NCBI RefSeq assembly: GCF_016888515.1 | Contig: NZ_JAFEJK010000001.1 | Location: 1,583,475-1,647,474 of the forward strand | From: Shimia biformata | GTDB taxonomy: Bacteria > Pseudomonadota > Alphaproteobacteria > Rhodobacterales > Rhodobacteraceae | Direction: 5' to 3' | DNA: 64,000 nt | In this document: piece by piece, positions 1 to 8,718 of the stretch | Layout: the number at the start of each line of letters is the position of its first letter | Numbering within the stretch: position 1 is the stretch's first letter | Made by a program: the position numbers and the translations under genes | Notes under the pieces: generated by a model | Databases searched by the model: none | The model's input: only the letters and a program-made list of their open reading frames with translations | Told to the model about the DNA's origin: nothing

Positions 1-92
1 GCAAAGGCAAACCGGTCTTCGGCGGTCTTGATACCCTTGGCCTTCTTGCCCTTCATCGGCGCGGGCACGACCTTGTATTCGTAAACTGTCAT
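1..92 (-). CDS. DUF4177 domain protein (5' part only)
   Basis: Only the first 30 or so codons lie in the window; the gene continues off the left edge. The product begins MTVYEYKVVPAP and continues KGKKAKGIKTAEDRFAF, which I recognise as the N-terminus of short DUF4177 proteins common in Rhodobacterales; their function is not known. ATG is at 92-90 on the minus strand. The next gene leftward cannot be seen, so no operon statement is possible. Confidence 0.75.
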   Translation of the reverse strand, partial: MTVYEYKVVPAPMKGKKAKGIKTAEDRFAF

Positions 93-174
93 CTGTCGAT
101 CAATTACCTGTGCTTCAACCCGGGCCTTATAGCAGCCCTGTCGCCAAAGTCTTGTCGAAACCGGAAACGGGGGC

Positions 175-687
175 TTATTTGCCCTTGCGCGGGATGCCGA
201 TCTTGCGGCCCGCGCGGTCCGGCCATGGCAGGGCGGCGTGTTCGTCCATCATGGCCTTGACCTTTTGCGCCACGTCCTCGGGGAAGGGGGCGACGCGGGG
301 ACCGGACATGTCGATATGCAGCCCCAGCCCCTCACCCGTGGCCGAGACCCAGCCGTCCTCGTGGATCATTTCCTGGAAGAAATGGAACCGTTTGTCGTCA
401 TGGTCCAGAAGCTGAAAGCTGACCCGGACCTTCGCGCCCTCGTGGATTTCGCGCAGATAGCAGACGTGGAATTCCGCCGAAAAGGTCGAGAACCCGCGTT
501 TGAGGTACTCTGGCGTGATGCCGAACCGGGCAAAGGCCTGATCCGCGCCCCGGTCGAACAGGACGTTGTAATAGGCCATGTTCAGGTGTCCGTTCCAGTC
601 GATCCATTGCGGCTCGACAACCAGAACGTCCGACATGATCGGGGCGGGGGTTTTGGTGTCTTGATCCTTCATCACGTCGACAAACAT
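175..687 (-). CDS. acyl-CoA thioesterase-like hotdog protein
   Basis: Cytoplasmic protein of about 170 aa with a 4HBT/hotdog fold signature: near the N-terminus the stretch WIDWNGHLNMAYY carries the D-x-x-G-H pattern of 4-hydroxybenzoyl-CoA thioesterase relatives, followed by a helix (FDRGADQAF) and beta strands. Such enzymes hydrolyse acyl-CoA thioesters; the substrate here is unknown. The start is uncertain: the frame is open from a TTG at 711, ATGs lie at 687, 672 and 636, and none has a good ribosome site; I take 687. The neighbour to the right is divergent, so the gene is probably transcribed alone or with the DUF4177 gene downstream. Confidence 0.7.
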   Translation of the reverse strand: MFVDVMKDQDTKTPAPIMSDVLVVEPQWIDWNGHLNMAYYNVLFDRGADQAFARFGITPEYLKRGFSTFSAEFHVCYLREIHEGAKVRVSFQLLDHDDKRFHFFQEMIHEDGWVSATGEGLGLHIDMSGPRVAPFPEDVAQKVKAMMDEHAALPWPDRAGRKIGIPRKGK

Positions 688-826
688 GACGCGGGGCACG
701 CCCAAGCGCAATGGGCAGCGTTAACGGGGGATCAAGCCTTTTGCGGCAGGAATTGGCTTATGGATTTGGGGAATCGGCTGTCGCTTCCCACATCCCCGTC
801 AGAATGGTCGCAAGTGAGAAACCGAT

Positions 827-1117
827 ATGACCCAAAGAGCAGTTAACGTCATCGAACAGGCGCTGAGCCCCGAAGCAATGCGGGCTTTTTTGGCGTCGGG
901 CAGCGACAATCGGGATCAACCGCCGCTTGTCGCCCGGATCATGACCCGCGCCAATCTGCGCCCCGCGGCAATGGCGCTGCGGGCGCAATTGTCCGCTGCC
1001 GAAGCGGGTCTGCGCGGGTTGCGCGATCACGGCGAGCGGAGCGAACAACTGCGGCTGATTGCCGACCTGCGCCAGCGCCTGGCCAGAGAGCAACGGACGG
1101 ACGCGCTGGTTGCGTGA
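827..1117 (+). CDS. small hypothetical protein (96 aa)
   Basis: A 96-aa acidic/basic mixed helical protein (MTQRAVNVIEQALSPE...). It has no signal peptide or membrane segment; the second half is a predicted charged amphipathic helix, possibly coiled coil (AAEAGLRGLRDHGERSEQLRLI region). It is preceded by GTGAGAAACCGAT, a weak ribosome site, and is divergent from the thioesterase. It ends 19 bp before the convergent NTF2-like gene. I do not recognise the family. Codon use looks like that of its neighbours, which is why I keep it as a real gene. Confidence 0.55.
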   Translation: MTQRAVNVIEQALSPEAMRAFLASGSDNRDQPPLVARIMTRANLRPAAMALRAQLSAAEAGLRGLRDHGERSEQLRLIADLRQRLAREQRTDALVA

Positions 1118-1136
1118 CCACGGTGCAAGAAACTGA

Positions 1137-1562
1137 CTATTTGGCGGTCGGGTAAGCCGTTCCCTTTTCCTGCCCGCCTGCCGCCACGGATGCATGTCGG
1201 TGGACCCATTTCCATGCCCCGCCCACGCGCACCAGCGAGACCGTCCAACGCAACGGCACGGTCATGTCCTTGTCCCCGGCGGTCAGCGACAGGGTCAGCG
1301 CTACCGCCACCGTTGCGGCATCGCCGTGAATGGAAATATCAGTCCAGCCCCAGTCGAACCCATGCGTCGTCGCATCGCGGAAATTGCGCGCGAAAACGGC
1401 TGCAACCTGTTCACGCCCCGAGCAAAGCTCATCCGCTCCGGTGCCAATCAGCGAAATCGCGTCGCCATCGACAAAGATGGCCATCAAACGATCAAGATCC
1501 TTGGCGCAATAGGCGGCGGCATACGCGTCCAGCGTGGCCTGGATATCCGTCAGATCAGACAT
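1137..1562 (-). CDS. SnoaL/NTF2-like (DUF4440-type) protein
   Basis: 141-aa alpha+beta cone-fold protein of the nuclear transport factor 2 superfamily, SgcJ/EcaC or DUF4440 branch. The start MSDLTDIQATLDAYAAAYCAKDLDRLMAIF is the typical N-terminal helix pair, followed by the strand FVDGDAISLIGTGADELCSGREQV and a C-terminal sheet ending WKWVHRHAS. Members are small enzymes or binding proteins of diverse activity; no substrate can be inferred. It lies 89 bp upstream of gatB on the same strand and may be its first cotranscribed gene, but gatB probably has its own signals. Confidence 0.7.
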   Translation of the reverse strand: MSDLTDIQATLDAYAAAYCAKDLDRLMAIFVDGDAISLIGTGADELCSGREQVAAVFARNFRDATTHGFDWGWTDISIHGDAATVAVALTLSLTAGDKDMTVPLRWTVSLVRVGGAWKWVHRHASVAAGGQEKGTAYPTAK

Positions 1563-1651
1563 GCGCCCCTCCTTTCATCAAAGAAAGGTAGCACGCCTGA
1601 TCCAAGTTTCGTGAATTTTTGGTAAGCAGGCCGCAAGACGCGACGCGCAGG

Positions 1652-3163
1652 TCAGCCGCCCAGTTTCTGCTGCACCAGATCGTTCACCGCCTTCGGGTTG
1701 GCCTTGCCGCCGGTGGCCTTCATCACCTGGCCAACGAACCAGCCCGCCAGTTTCGGATTCACTTTGGCCTTTTCGACCTGCGCCGGGTTGTCGGCGATGA
1801 TCTGGTCCAGCGCGGCTTCGATGGCGCCGGTATCGGTCACCTGTTTCATGCCGCGTTCTTCGACGATCTGTGCCGGGTCGCCACCTTCGGTATAGACGAT
1901 CTCGAACAGGTCCTTGGCGATCTTGCCCGAGATGGTCTCGGCCGAGATCAACTCGATGATGCCCCCCAGCTGCGCGGGCGACACGGGCGACTCGGTGATG
2001 TCGTGATCTTCTTTCTTCAGACGGCCAAACAACTCGTTGATGACCCAGTTCGCCGCCAGCTTGCCGTCGCGCCCATCGGCCACAGCCTCGAAATAGGCGG
2101 CGGATTCGGCATCTGCGGTCAGCACGCTGGCGTCATATTCGCTGAGGCCGAAGTCATTGACAAACCGCGCCTTTTTCTGGTCCGGCAGTTCCGGCAGCGA
2201 TGCCTTGATGTCGTCAACCCAGGCCTGTTCGATCTCCAAGGGCAGAAGGTCGGGGCAGGGGAAATAACGATAGTCATGCGCCTCTTCCTTCGAGCGCATC
2301 GACCGGGTTTCGTTCTTGTCCGGGTCATAAAGCCGGGTTTCCTGGTCGACCGAACCGCCCGCTTCGACAATCGCGATCTGGCGGCGGGCTTCGTATTCGA
2401 TTGCTGCCTGGATGAACCGCATCGAGTTCATGTTCTTGATCTCGCAACGCGTGCCGAGATGCGAGAAATCCTGCGTTTCCATGTATTTCTCATACTGGCC
2501 CGGACGACAGACCGACACGTTCACGTCCGCCCGCAGGTTGCCGTTCTGCATGTTGCCGTCGCAGGTGCCGAGGTAACGCAGGATCTGGCGCAGCTTGGTG
2601 ACATAGGCGGCGGCTTCTTCCGGGCCGCGGATGTCCGGCCTTGAAACGATCTCCATCAGCGCGACGCCGGTGCGGTTCAGGTCGACGAAGGACATGTTCG
2701 GGTCCATGTCGTGGATCGACTTGCCCGCATCCTGTTCCAGGTGGATGCGCTCGATCCGCACCTTGCGGGCGACACCCGGCCCCATGTCGACCAGAATTTC
2801 GCCCTCACCCACGATCGGGTGATAGAGCTGGCTGATTTGGTAGCCCTGCGGCAGGTCGGGGTAGAAATAGTTCTTGCGGTCGAAGGCCGATTTCAGGTGA
2901 ATCTCGGCATTCAGCCCCAGCCCGGTGCGCACCGCCTGCTCGACGCAGAATTCGTTGATCACCGGCAGCATGCCCGGCATCGCGGCGTCGACGAAAGCGA
3001 CATTGGCGTTCGGTTCGGCCCCAAATTTGGTCGAGGCGCCGGAAAACAGTTTCGCGTTCGAGGAAACCTGCGCATGCACCTCCATCCCGATGACCAGTTC
3101 CCAGTCATGCTTGGCGCCCGCGATCACCTTGGGCTTGGGGGTTTCATATGTCAGGTCCAGCAT
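1652..3163 (-). CDS. gatB: aspartyl/glutamyl-tRNA amidotransferase subunit B
   Basis: GatB of the GatCAB complex, which amidates misacylated Glu-tRNA(Gln) and Asp-tRNA(Asn) in the cytoplasm using ammonia from GatA. The length of 503 aa is normal. The N-terminal kinase-like domain begins [20 protein letters not shown], a family hallmark; the middle holds [14 protein letters not shown] and [11 protein letters not shown]; the C-terminal YqeY-like tail domain ends [14 protein letters not shown] followed by the helix [10 protein letters not shown]. gatA and gatC are not adjacent, which is common in alphaproteobacteria. An 89-bp gap separates it from the unknown gene downstream on the same strand. 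Confidence 0.97.
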   Translation of the reverse strand: MLDLTYETPKPKVIAGAKHDWELVIGMEVHAQVSSNAKLFSGASTKFGAEPNANVAFVDAAMPGMLPVINEFCVEQAVRTGLGLNAEIHLKSAFDRKNYFYPDLPQGYQISQLYHPIVGEGEILVDMGPGVARKVRIERIHLEQDAGKSIHDMDPNMSFVDLNRTGVALMEIVSRPDIRGPEEAAAYVTKLRQILRYLGTCDGNMQNGNLRADVNVSVCRPGQYEKYMETQDFSHLGTRCEIKNMNSMRFIQAAIEYEARRQIAIVEAGGSVDQETRLYDPDKNETRSMRSKEEAHDYRYFPCPDLLPLEIEQAWVDDIKASLPELPDQKKARFVNDFGLSEYDASVLTADAESAAYFEAVADGRDGKLAANWVINELFGRLKKEDHDITESPVSPAQLGGIIELISAETISGKIAKDLFEIVYTEGGDPAQIVEERGMKQVTDTGAIEAALDQIIADNPAQVEKAKVNPKLAGWFVGQVMKATGGKANPKAVNDLVQQKLGG

Positions 3164-3252
3164 CTCGACCGCTCCTTCAGGCGTGAAATCGAAATGCTTC
3201 TAGGACAGTGGGAAAGTCCGGGCAAGGGCGGTTTTCCCGCCGCCCATCGAGT

Positions 3253-4566
3253 TCAGGCGATATAGACGCCGTTTTCGTCGAAATGCACCGTCTTGCCGGC
3301 CTGCAACCCGCCGGCAAAGGGCAGGGCAACGGCATTCAGCGCGATCTCGCGACCCTTGCGGGCCAGCCGTTCAAGCGAGGTCACGCGGGCGTTGTTCTCA
3401 AAGCCGAATTCGGCGTGCCCCCAGACCAGCGGGTGCACCTCGCGCAGGCGCTCGGTCACGACGGTTTCAAAGCTGCGCCGGATCGACGGCGCGAGGTCGG
3501 GGCGCAGCCCGCTTTCGTGATACTGTTCGCGCGCGATATGCCAGCTGCGGAACAGATGCGCCGCCAGAAGGTTGGCGACATGCTGGTCGGTCTCGCGCGC
3601 AAGGATGTCGCGGATTCCGTCCAGGAAATAGTCGATCTCGACCGCGGCGAACCCCAGGGGGTCGATCAGAAGCGCGTCGAACCAGACCCAGGCATAGCCA
3701 CCGGCGCCCCATGTCTCGAAGGTCTGGGCAGCGATGCGGCGGGCCTCCAGGTCCAGTTTCTGATAGTCCCCGAACCAGCGCGGTAGCAGGAACTTGCCCA
3801 TGATGCGCATGTGGCGCGGGTTGGTCGCGTCAAGCCCGATCAGGTCTTCGAAATTCTTGACCAACGTGCGTTGCGGATTTGGGTCGCTCGGCAAAAGCGC
3901 GCAGCGGGCAGCGGCCAGGGCGGGCGAATCCAGTTCCAGTGGACAGAAGGGCATCAGGATATCACGTGCCCGATCGAAATGTGCCTCGAACGCGTCGCGG
4001 TTGATCTCCGAGTTGTGGTCGGTCGACCCCGCCCCACGCCATGCCCAGCCGACGTCGATATGCATATGCGCCACGACCAGCGCGAGCGGGTAGTCGTCGG
4101 GCTCGTCCTGCAGGACCATCTCAAGTGCCTCGATGCCCGAAAAGAAATCGGACCCTTTGGCGGGCAATCCGTGCAGCAGCGAATGCTCGGCTGCGCGAAC
4201 GACATCGGACCTGGCGCCATAGGCGAGCAGTTCGGCAACCGGAGTGCCCGATGTCGTGGCAGCGCGGGCTTCGTCAGCCTCGGCAATCATGTCGGAAAGG
4301 TCGTCCCAGCGGTCCTGGCGGGCAAGGAACTGCCCTTTTTCCTGGCAGGCGGCGCTTTCCACCTGGTCGGGGGTCGCGTCATTGACCGGAATGTCGATCT
4401 GACCCTGTACGGATCTGAAATCACGCGGTTTTCCCGGATCTGCGTTCTGCGGTCCAGTCGCGGAATCCTTGCGCGACGCGGTGGATTGCGTCGGTGCGTC
4501 GTCGCCGCCAGATGTGCGGGGAATACGACCCAGGATGGATTTTGCGCGTTGGGTAAAACCGTTCAT
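3253..4566 (-). CDS. unrecognised 437-aa protein
   Basis: A long single protein I cannot assign to a family. Residues 1-90 are polar, rich in Ser, Pro and Thr, and probably disordered (RTSGGDDAPTQSTASRKDS...). Residues 90-437 are rich in Leu, Ala, Trp and Phe and alternate short helices, resembling a TPR-like or other helical-repeat domain (FDRARDILMPF, LAARCALLPS region, WFDALLIDPLGFAAVEIDYF). There is no signal peptide or membrane segment. The C-terminus, AGKTVHFDENGVYIA, is beta-like. It is flanked by gatB downstream and a membrane protein gene upstream on the same strand, with gaps of about 90-110 bp. A cytoplasmic role is likely but nothing more can be said. Confidence 0.7.
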   Translation of the reverse strand: MNGFTQRAKSILGRIPRTSGGDDAPTQSTASRKDSATGPQNADPGKPRDFRSVQGQIDIPVNDATPDQVESAACQEKGQFLARQDRWDDLSDMIAEADEARAATTSGTPVAELLAYGARSDVVRAAEHSLLHGLPAKGSDFFSGIEALEMVLQDEPDDYPLALVVAHMHIDVGWAWRGAGSTDHNSEINRDAFEAHFDRARDILMPFCPLELDSPALAAARCALLPSDPNPQRTLVKNFEDLIGLDATNPRHMRIMGKFLLPRWFGDYQKLDLEARRIAAQTFETWGAGGYAWVWFDALLIDPLGFAAVEIDYFLDGIRDILARETDQHVANLLAAHLFRSWHIAREQYHESGLRPDLAPSIRRSFETVVTERLREVHPLVWGHAEFGFENNARVTSLERLARKGREIALNAVALPFAGGLQAGKTVHFDENGVYIA

Positions 4567-4677
4567 ACCGTAAAAAACTCGACTCGACTGCCTCGACTGT
4601 CAGTTATCGACGTGCAATCGGGCCGAAACGTGGCACCAAGTTGGAAAACTGCGGATTGTTTGGGGGCAGGGGTGCGA

Positions 4678-5118
4678 TCAGATCACGCGGAAATGGTGGC
4701 GTTCCGTCTTGATCCCACGCGCGGCCAGCGCCTGTTCCAACAGCTTGTTGTTCGGTGTCACGTCATGCGGCAGGCGCAGTTTCTTGCCGTCCGTCAGGGT
4801 CAAAGTCACCCGCACCGAGACGTCCCAGCGCGTGTCCATGCGGACAAGTGCGATCTCTGAGAGCGGCACGCGCCCTTCCTGCAAAACGCTTTTCCAGCGC
4901 AGGTCGGTGGCGTCCATGGTCAGGGTCGAGACCGGGTTCAGCAGGACGTCGATCAGCGCGGGCAGCACGAAAAGCGACAGAAACCCCAGAATCCAGGGCG
5001 AGGTGCCGACCGAATAGAGGAACGCCAGAAACGCCAGGGCCGCAGCAGTGGCAATGATAGACCGCTTGTTGCGGCCGTAATTGACGTGTTCCAGCGTCTC
5101 TGGCGCGATCTCAGGCAT
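4678..5118 (-). CDS. membrane protein with PH-like C-terminal domain
   Basis: 146 aa. Residues 18-60 hold two adjacent hydrophobic helices (SIIATAAALAFLAFLYSVG and ILGFLSLFVLPALIDVLL), followed by a soluble beta-rich domain (TLTMDATDLRWKSVLQEGRVPLSEIALVRMDTR), the arrangement of small YdbT/bPH-type membrane proteins. The function is unknown. Its ATG overlaps the TGA of the upstream SDR by one base (TGATG), so translation is coupled. It is the last gene of the pepN-SDR-membrane protein operon. Confidence 0.65.
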   Translation of the reverse strand: MPEIAPETLEHVNYGRNKRSIIATAAALAFLAFLYSVGTSPWILGFLSLFVLPALIDVLLNPVSTLTMDATDLRWKSVLQEGRVPLSEIALVRMDTRWDVSVRVTLTLTDGKKLRLPHDVTPNNKLLEQALAARGIKTERHHFRVI

Positions 5119-5855
5119 CAGCGGCCACCGCCCACGTCCAGCGTTTCCCCGGTGATGAAAGACGCCTTGTCCGACAACAGGAACAGGATCGCCTCGGCCA
5201 CCTCATCAGGCGTTCCAGCTCGGCCAAGCGGGGCGGATGGGCCCAGTTCGGCAGCGCGGTTGGGCTGGCCGCCCTTGGCGTGGATCTCGGTCTCGATGAT
5301 GCCGGGGCGCACGGCGTTGACGCGGATATTGTCCGGCCCCAACTCCACCGCCATGCCCTTGGTCAGCGTATCGATGGCCGCTTTCGAGGCGGCATAGTCC
5401 ACGTATTGGTTGGGCGAGGCGATCTTGGCCGCGATGGACGAGATATTGACGATGGCACCACCCCTGCCACCCGCCTGCATCATCGCCGCCGCCTTGCCCG
5501 CGACAAGGAAGGCGCCGATCACGTTGACGTCGAACATGCGACGCAGGCGGGCATGGTCCATGCCCGTCACCGTGGTGGCGACATCGACGATCCCGGCATT
5601 GTTGACCAGCGCATCCAGCCGCCCGAACCGGTCGGCAATGGCCTCAAACAGCACGTCGATCGCTTCGGGGTCGGCCACGTCCACTTGCAGAACCTCGACC
5701 CGCGCGCCCCTGGCCTCTGCGTCCCCGGCCACCTTCCGGGCACCGTCACGATCCGCGCGATAGGTCAGGACAAGGTCGAAATCCGGCGCGGCCATGCGCG
5801 CGGTGGTGGCGCCAATGCCGGCGCTGGCTCCGGTGATCAGACAGATGGGGCGCAT
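5118..5855 (-). CDS. SDR family oxidoreductase
   Basis: 245-aa classical short-chain dehydrogenase/reductase. It shows the nucleotide site TGASAGIG at residues 8-15, the structural VNNAG motif, the catalytic Ser in VNISSIAAKI and the YAASK catalytic pair. The C-terminus DVGGGR is a typical SDR end. The Arg after the second strand (TYRADRDGARK) suggests NADP(H) preference. The substrate is unknown. It starts 3 bp after the pepN stop, with AAGGAT in the end of pepN serving as ribosome site, and overlaps the next gene by one base, so it sits inside a three-gene operon. Confidence 0.85.
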   Translation of the reverse strand: MRPICLITGASAGIGATTARMAAPDFDLVLTYRADRDGARKVAGDAEARGARVEVLQVDVADPEAIDVLFEAIADRFGRLDALVNNAGIVDVATTVTGMDHARLRRMFDVNVIGAFLVAGKAAAMMQAGGRGGAIVNISSIAAKIASPNQYVDYAASKAAIDTLTKGMAVELGPDNIRVNAVRPGIIETEIHAKGGQPNRAAELGPSAPLGRAGTPDEVAEAILFLLSDKASFITGETLDVGGGR

Positions 5856-5858
5856 GGG

Positions 5859-8414
5859 TTATCCTTTCAGGATGCGGCTGACCATCTCGGTCGTATCGCG
5901 GCTGAGGCTGGCCTGTCCCGCGATCCGCTCCAGCGCGGCCTTTGCGTGAGCCTGACGGCTGTCGTCATAGCGTGTCCAGGTCTGGAAGGCGGAACACATG
6001 CGCGCCGTGGTCTGCGGGTTCAGCGGGTCCAGCCGGATCAACCAGTCCGCCAGCAGGTCATACCCCGCGCCGCTGGCATAGTGGAACCCGGCATGGGACA
6101 TGGCCAGCGCGCCAAAGACAGCGCGGAAGCGGTTGGGGTTTTTCATGTCGAAATCGGCATGTCGTGTCAGCCGTTCGGTGGTCGCCGCCACGTCATCGGG
6201 TTTGGTATACACGATCTGAAGCGAGAACCACTTGTCCATGACCAGCCGGTCATGCCGCCACTGGTCTTCGAACGCGGTCAGGGCGGCGTCCCCCTTGCCG
6301 GCATCGAGAAGCGCCCCCAGCGCCGCCAGTTGCAGGGTCATGTTGTCGGCGCTGTCATACTGTGCCTGTGCCGCCGCGCCGCCATCCAGCCGGGTCAGAA
6401 GCGACAGGGCGGCATTGGCAAGGCTGCGCTTGCCGGCGCTGTCGGCATCCGGGGAATAGGGGCCGTCGACCTGGTTTTTGTCGTAAAGCCCCGGCAGCAG
6501 GTCGGACAGCGCCTGTGCCTTGGCATCGCGCAGGGCTTCCGATGCGACGTGGATCGCCTCGGGGTCCGGGGTAGTGCCGGTGTCAAACAGGATACCCGCC
6601 AGCTCAGATTGCGTTGGCTGGCCAAGCATCAATGCGCGATAGGCGGCGTCCAGCGTGTCATCCCGCATCACCGCGCGCAGCCCTTCCAGATAGGCCGGAT
6701 TGGGCGCCGCACCCTCGCGGATCATCGAGATCAGCGTATCGCGGGCCAGATCGCGCCCCGCCTCCCACCGGTTGAAGGGATCGGTATCATGCGCCAGAAG
6801 GAAGGCGCGGCGGTCATTGTCGATCTCCTGCTCAAGGATCACGGGCGCCGAGAAGCCGCGCAGGACCGACGGGATCGGGCGCGCCGACAGCCCATCGAAG
6901 GTAAAGGACTGTTCCGCCTCGGTCAGTTCCAGCATCCGCGTCGGCACGACCTCGTCTCCATTGGGATTGAGAAGGCCAACCGCCACCGGGATCACCTGCG
7001 GCAGTTTCTGGTCCTGACCCGGTGTTGGCTTGGTGTGCTGCGACAGGTGCAGGGTGAAGGTGCCTTTATCGTCCCACGCCTCGCGCACGGTGACGCGCGG
7101 GGTGCCGGATTGCGCATACCAGCGCTTGAACTGGGTCAGGTCGCGGCCCGTGGCATCCTCGAACACCTGAAGCCAGTCCTCGATCGTGGCGGCATCCCCG
7201 TCGTGGCGGTCGAAATAGAGGTCCAGCGCCTTGGCGTAGCCCTCATCCCCGACCAGTCGCTTCAGCATTCCGATCACCTCGGCGCCTTTCTCATAGACGG
7301 TCGCGGTGTAGAAGTTGTTGATTTCCTGAAAGCTTTCCGGCCTCACGGGATGCGACAAGGGGCCATTGTCTTCGGGGAACTGACGGGCGCGCAGGGACAG
7401 AACATCGTCGATCCGCTTCACCGGGGCCGAGCGCATGTCCGAGGTGAACTGCTGGTCGCGGAACACGGTCAGCCCCTCTTTCAGACACAGCTGGAACCAA
7501 TCGCGACAGGTGATGCGGTTGCCGGTCCAGTTGTGAAAATACTCATGCGCGATGATCGCTTCGATCCGCTCGAAATTCATGTCGGTCGAGGTCTCGGGGC
7601 TGGCCAGAACGCAGGACGAGTTAAAGACGTTCAGCCCCTTGTTCTCCATCGCGCCCATGTTGAAATCATCGACGGCGACGATATTGAAGATGTCCAGGTC
7701 ATATTCGCGGCCATAGACATCCTCGTCCCATTTCATCGACCGTTTCAGCGCGTCCATGCCAAAGGCGCATTTGCCCTCGTCACCCGGACGGACCCAGATG
7801 TTCAATTCGACCTCTTTGCCGGACATGGTGGTGAATGTGTCGGGGTGGTTGACCAGATCACCGGCGACCAGCGCGAACAGATAGGCGGGCTTGGGCCAGG
7901 GGTCGTGCCATTCGGCAAAACCGGGGCCGGATGCGCCGGGATTGCCGTTGGACAGCATCACCGGTTCGTCCCCCTCGATCCGCACCTTGAACGTGGCCAT
8001 CACGTCGGGGCGGTCAGGGTAGAAGGTGATCTTGCGGAAGCCTTCGGCCTCGCATTGGGTGCAATACATGCCGTTGGACATATAGAGCCCCTCAAGCGCG
8101 GTGTTGCCCTTGGGGTCGATCTCGACCTCGGCTTCCCAGGTGAACGGGGCGTCGGGCGCGTCAAGCTCGATCCCGCCCTCAACGATGCGCGGAGTGACGG
8201 GGCGGCCGTCAACCGCCGCCGAGATCAGTGTCAGGTCTTCCCCATGCAGGAAAAACCGCGTGTCGGTGGCATCGGGATTGGGACGGAAACGGATTTTCGA
8301 CAGGACACGCGTGGCGCCGGGCGACAGGCGGAACGTCAACTCGACCCCGTCAATCAGGAAGCCAAAGGGGGTGTAATCCTTGAGATAGATCGTCTTTGGG
8401 GCAGCGTCGCGCAT
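5859..8414 (-). CDS. pepN: aminopeptidase N (M1 zinc metallopeptidase)
   Basis: Cytoplasmic M1-family aminopeptidase that removes N-terminal residues from peptides. 851 aa from the chosen start, close to the usual 850-880 of the proteobacterial DUF3458-containing type. Visible are the exopeptidase motif GAMEN at about residue 253 and the zinc motif HEYFH at about residue 288, with downstream catalytic Tyr candidates and a long helical C-terminal domain. The frame is open to 8501, but ATG at 8414 is preceded by GAGGAAACCAG and gives the family start MRDAAPKTIYLKDY. It is the first gene of an operon with an SDR and a membrane protein. Confidence 0.95.
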   Translation of the reverse strand: MRDAAPKTIYLKDYTPFGFLIDGVELTFRLSPGATRVLSKIRFRPNPDATDTRFFLHGEDLTLISAAVDGRPVTPRIVEGGIELDAPDAPFTWEAEVEIDPKGNTALEGLYMSNGMYCTQCEAEGFRKITFYPDRPDVMATFKVRIEGDEPVMLSNGNPGASGPGFAEWHDPWPKPAYLFALVAGDLVNHPDTFTTMSGKEVELNIWVRPGDEGKCAFGMDALKRSMKWDEDVYGREYDLDIFNIVAVDDFNMGAMENKGLNVFNSSCVLASPETSTDMNFERIEAIIAHEYFHNWTGNRITCRDWFQLCLKEGLTVFRDQQFTSDMRSAPVKRIDDVLSLRARQFPEDNGPLSHPVRPESFQEINNFYTATVYEKGAEVIGMLKRLVGDEGYAKALDLYFDRHDGDAATIEDWLQVFEDATGRDLTQFKRWYAQSGTPRVTVREAWDDKGTFTLHLSQHTKPTPGQDQKLPQVIPVAVGLLNPNGDEVVPTRMLELTEAEQSFTFDGLSARPIPSVLRGFSAPVILEQEIDNDRRAFLLAHDTDPFNRWEAGRDLARDTLISMIREGAAPNPAYLEGLRAVMRDDTLDAAYRALMLGQPTQSELAGILFDTGTTPDPEAIHVASEALRDAKAQALSDLLPGLYDKNQVDGPYSPDADSAGKRSLANAALSLLTRLDGGAAAQAQYDSADNMTLQLAALGALLDAGKGDAALTAFEDQWRHDRLVMDKWFSLQIVYTKPDDVAATTERLTRHADFDMKNPNRFRAVFGALAMSHAGFHYASGAGYDLLADWLIRLDPLNPQTTARMCSAFQTWTRYDDSRQAHAKAALERIAGQASLSRDTTEMVSRILKG

Positions 8415-8521
8415 CTGGTTTCCTCGTCGTTGGATCGCCCGGCACGTTAGGAAGATCGGCGCAGGGCTGCAAGGTGGGCTTTTTGTTGATGAGTGCAGCA
8501 TAGCCCCGGCGGGGGCTGCTA

Positions 8522-8538
8522 CCCGGCGGGCCGCCGGG
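8522..8538. repeat. GC-rich palindromic repeat, copy 1
   Basis: CCCGGCGG-G-CCGCCGGG, followed by CGTGAC. A second copy with the same arms and the same CGTGAC flank is at 17970-17987, and both are preceded by GGGC-rich hairpins. Two copies in one window suggest a dispersed REP-like element rather than a gene-specific site. Confidence 0.5.
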
Positions 8539-8638
8539 CGTGACGAAATGGCAAACCGCCTATTCAGGTGATTATCTTTTCAGCACTGAAACCGTCCTCT
8601 CGTTTTCTTGAAAATCAAACAAGTGAATTTGGTCAGGG

Positions 8639-8651
8639 AACCGGACCGGTT
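8639..8651. promoter_or_regulatory. candidate operator upstream of malate synthase
   Basis: Perfect 13-bp palindrome AACCGG-A-CCGGTT lying 68-80 bp before the chosen malate synthase start, a position compatible with promoter control. The cognate regulator is unknown. Confidence 0.4.
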
Positions 8652-8687
8652 TGTTGCCTATAGGAAACTTTCGCGCTAACTCGGAAC

Positions 8688-8703
8688 GCATACCACAGTA
8701 TGC
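8688..8703. promoter_or_regulatory. inverted repeat before the malate synthase ribosome site
   Basis: GCATAC-CACA-GTATGC, six perfect base pairs around four, ending directly against AAGGGA. It could be a repressor operator over the transcription start or a small mRNA hairpin that touches the ribosome site. Confidence 0.4.
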
Positions 8704-8718
8704 AAGGGAATGTCGGGC

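Larger units (their letters stand above)
8415..8718. promoter_or_regulatory. pepN / malate synthase divergent intergenic region
   Basis: Roughly 300 bp without a gene. It holds, in order: a hairpin AGCCCC/GGGGCT at 8502-8517, a GC palindrome CCCGGCGG-G-CCGCCGGG at 8522-8538, an A/T-rich stretch at 8565-8635 in which promoters for either gene could lie, a perfect palindrome AACCGGACCGGTT at 8639-8651, an inverted repeat GCATACCACAGTATGC at 8688-8703, and AAGGGA at 8704-8709, the ribosome site of the malate synthase gene. No small ORF with coding character was seen. Confidence 0.6.

Noticed and set aside
4572-4606. CAGTCGAG direct repeats upstream of the 437-aa gene as an operator
   Set aside because: Two copies plus a partial third with a nine-base period; too short and without a recognisable promoter to support a call.
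5280-8450. 1056-codon open frame on the plus strand opposite pepN
   Set aside because: Shadow of pepN in GC-rich DNA; composition is His/Arg/Gly rich without domains, while pepN on the other strand has GAMEN and HEYFH motifs.
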